NCBI GenBank assembly: GCA_947306845.1
Contig: CAMZHP010000051.1
Span: 1 to 14,342, forward strand
Length of the DNA: 14,342 nt
Origin: an uncultured Prevotellaceae bacterium
GTDB taxonomy: Bacteria; Bacteroidota; Bacteroidia; Bacteroidales; Bacteroidaceae
Direction of reading: 5' to 3'
This document shows, piece by piece, positions 13,414-14,342 of the stretch (positions are counted from its first letter, which is position 1; every line of letters begins with the position of its first letter). Under the pieces are notes generated by a model. That model had not been told where the DNA came from. It did not search any database and saw nothing but the letters and a program-made list of their open reading frames with translations. The position numbers were made by a program, and so were the translations under genes.

Positions 13414-14154
13414 TTAATTGCGGAAGACTCTACGTCCCTGTCCGGGAGTTGGCCCCTGCTGAGGTCTTTGAGAATTGCCCTGTCCCTGTTGTGGCCGCTG
13501 TGGAGTACCTTGACCCGGACGATAACCATTGTTGGAATTGCCTTGTCCCGGACGGTACCTGCTGTTGGGGTTGTAGTTGCCCTGTCCGGGATGATAACCG
13601 TTGTTGGGATTGTAGTTGCCCTGACCTGGCCGATGACCATTTCGTGGATTTGCTCCAGGAATATGTCCGTTGCCTGGCCTTCCACCATTGGAAGGAGCGA
13701 AATAATTGCGCCCCATGTAGAAACTTCTTGTTCCCACATTGCGACCACCCCTGAATGACACCCAACTTCTCGGCCTGGCGAAATAGAACAAATGTGGGTC
13801 GGTATACCTGCCATATATGGACAAGCGCCAGGCGCCCCTGATCCAATTGAGCGGTCTGTAGAAATAATTGGCAGTGAGATAAGCCTGGAACTGATAGGGG
13901 CTCAGCACATACTGCAAGTCCATGTTGCGGCGCTCCCAGAAAATACCGTACAGGTCGCTGCCTCGGTTGACATTGAGCAGATAGTCAAGATTGATCTCAT
14001 ACACTGCCTCCATCTGTTCTATGGAAAGCATCAGTTCGTATGCCATCTTGTCGGTGAGGTAAAGAGCCTCATGCCGTGCCTCGTCGAAAGAAAGCGCACT
14101 GGCATTGATGGTCATTGTAAGGAATGTGAAGAATGCGATGAAATATTGTTTCAT
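13414..14154 (-). CDS. Secreted protein with Pro/Gly/Asn/Gln-rich repeat tail
   Basis: A 246-residue exported protein. The signal peptide is about MKQYFIAFFTFLTMTINASA (1-20). Residues 22 to about 155 form a helical then aromatic and basic domain; DEARHEALYLTDKMAYELMLS followed by QMEAVYEINLDYLLNV faintly recalls Spy/CpxP-like periplasmic proteins (LTxxQ family), but I would not assign it. From about 156 the protein is low complexity, with 13-residue repeats NGHRPGQGNYNPN (172-184), NGYHPGQGNYNPN (185-197), a shorter SRYRPGQGNSN and NGYRPGQG, then Gln/Pro-rich sequence. It is the first gene of a two-gene unit with the membrane regulator, which suggests it is the regulator's partner or signal-responsive envelope component. 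That link is inference. Confidence 0.8.
   Translation of the reverse strand: MKQYFIAFFTFLTMTINASALSFDEARHEALYLTDKMAYELMLSIEQMEAVYEINLDYLLNVNRGSDLYGIFWERRNMDLQYVLSPYQFQAYLTANYFYRPLNWIRGAWRLSIYGRYTDPHLFYFARPRSWVSFRGGRNVGTRSFYMGRNYFAPSNGGRPGNGHIPGANPRNGHRPGQGNYNPNNGYHPGQGNYNPNSRYRPGQGNSNNGYRPGQGTPQRPQQGQGNSQRPQQGPTPGQGRRVFRN
13507..13641 (-). repeat. 39-bp coding repeats (PGQG units) in the secreted-protein gene
   Basis: About three and a half copies encode NGxxPGQGNYNPN-type units of 13 residues; the third unit is two residues shorter. The nucleotide copies are similar but not identical. Copy-number change would stay in frame and alter tail length. Confidence 0.7.
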
Positions 14155-14342
14155 AATGCGAATGGTGTGTTGATTGATGATTATAGCGCGAAGATATACT
14201 TTTTTTATGGAACGGGAAAATTTGCCATCATATTTTTCCCTTTTTTGAGAAAAATTAGTAATTTTGCGTTTTACAACAAACCATCTATCAAAAACACGAC
14301 ATCTTGTTTATATTTGTAGAGATTGGTGTTGTGTTTGTGTGT
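14155..14342. other. Right-edge intergenic region with divergent promoter signals
   Basis: No gene is recognised in these 188 bp. They are A/T-rich, with exact plus-strand TAnnTTTG matches at 14259-14266 and 14309-14316 but no good -33 partner for either. A plus-strand gene probably begins beyond the edge. Confidence 0.4.
14189..14219 (-). promoter_or_regulatory. Candidate promoter of the secreted-protein/regulator operon
   Basis: On the minus strand TATCTTCG (14189-14196) differs by one base from TAnnTTTG, and TTTC (14216-14219), one base from TTTG, lies 19 bp upstream. The leader would be about 30 nt. Both elements are imperfect, which would fit a weak or regulated promoter. Confidence 0.45.

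Overview
The window looks like chromosomal DNA of a Bacteroidales bacterium, most likely Prevotellaceae; species cannot be fixed from this stretch. The evidence is the promoter type (TTTG, about 19-21 bp, TAnnTTTG, seen cleanly three times and with one or two mismatches twice more), the lack of Shine-Dalgarno sequences, families typical of the phylum (DUF2723, DUF3098, a FadL-like protein with a Bacteroidales-type N-terminus) and a PPi-dependent phosphofructokinase. There is no sign of phage, transposon, CRISPR, rRNA or tRNA. Most genes are housekeeping or envelope genes.

Layout. At the left edge is the 5' part of rarA (minus strand, leaving the window). It is divergent from a plus-strand pair: a YafV-type omega-amidase and a protein with a very acidic tail, closed by a strong hairpin terminator at 2431-2461. 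Next comes a minus-strand pair (5150 to 2506): a secreted, extremely Tyr/Trp-rich and then Gly/Ser-rich protein, followed by a FadL/OmpP1-like outer-membrane barrel. prmA (plus) and a membrane-anchored GH25 muramidase (minus) converge with 55 bp of overlapping 3' ends. Further right, all on the minus strand, are pfp under its own promoter, and a DUF2723 membrane glycosyltransferase whose end overlaps the start of a DUF3098 protein. The last unit (14154 to 12586) pairs a secreted protein carrying PGQG repeats with a membrane-anchored winged-helix regulator.

How the genes relate. Many products act at the envelope: outer-membrane barrel, exported low-complexity proteins, cell-wall hydrolase, GT-C transferase and membrane regulator. 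The DUF2723 and DUF3098 genes, and the secreted protein and regulator genes, are probably co-transcribed functional pairs. rarA, prmA, pfp and the omega-amidase are core metabolism or information genes.

The least explained signals are non-coding. Two 8-bp repeat arrays of the same family lie directly against the start codons of prmA and the GH25 gene, in the same orientation relative to each gene. Other short-period repeats (7, 8 and 11 bp) occupy other gaps. A pair of TTCGCCGAA palindromes lies upstream of the omega-amidase promoter. I see no clear new defence or mobile system; the best candidate for an undescribed system is the secreted PGQG protein plus transmembrane winged-helix regulator.
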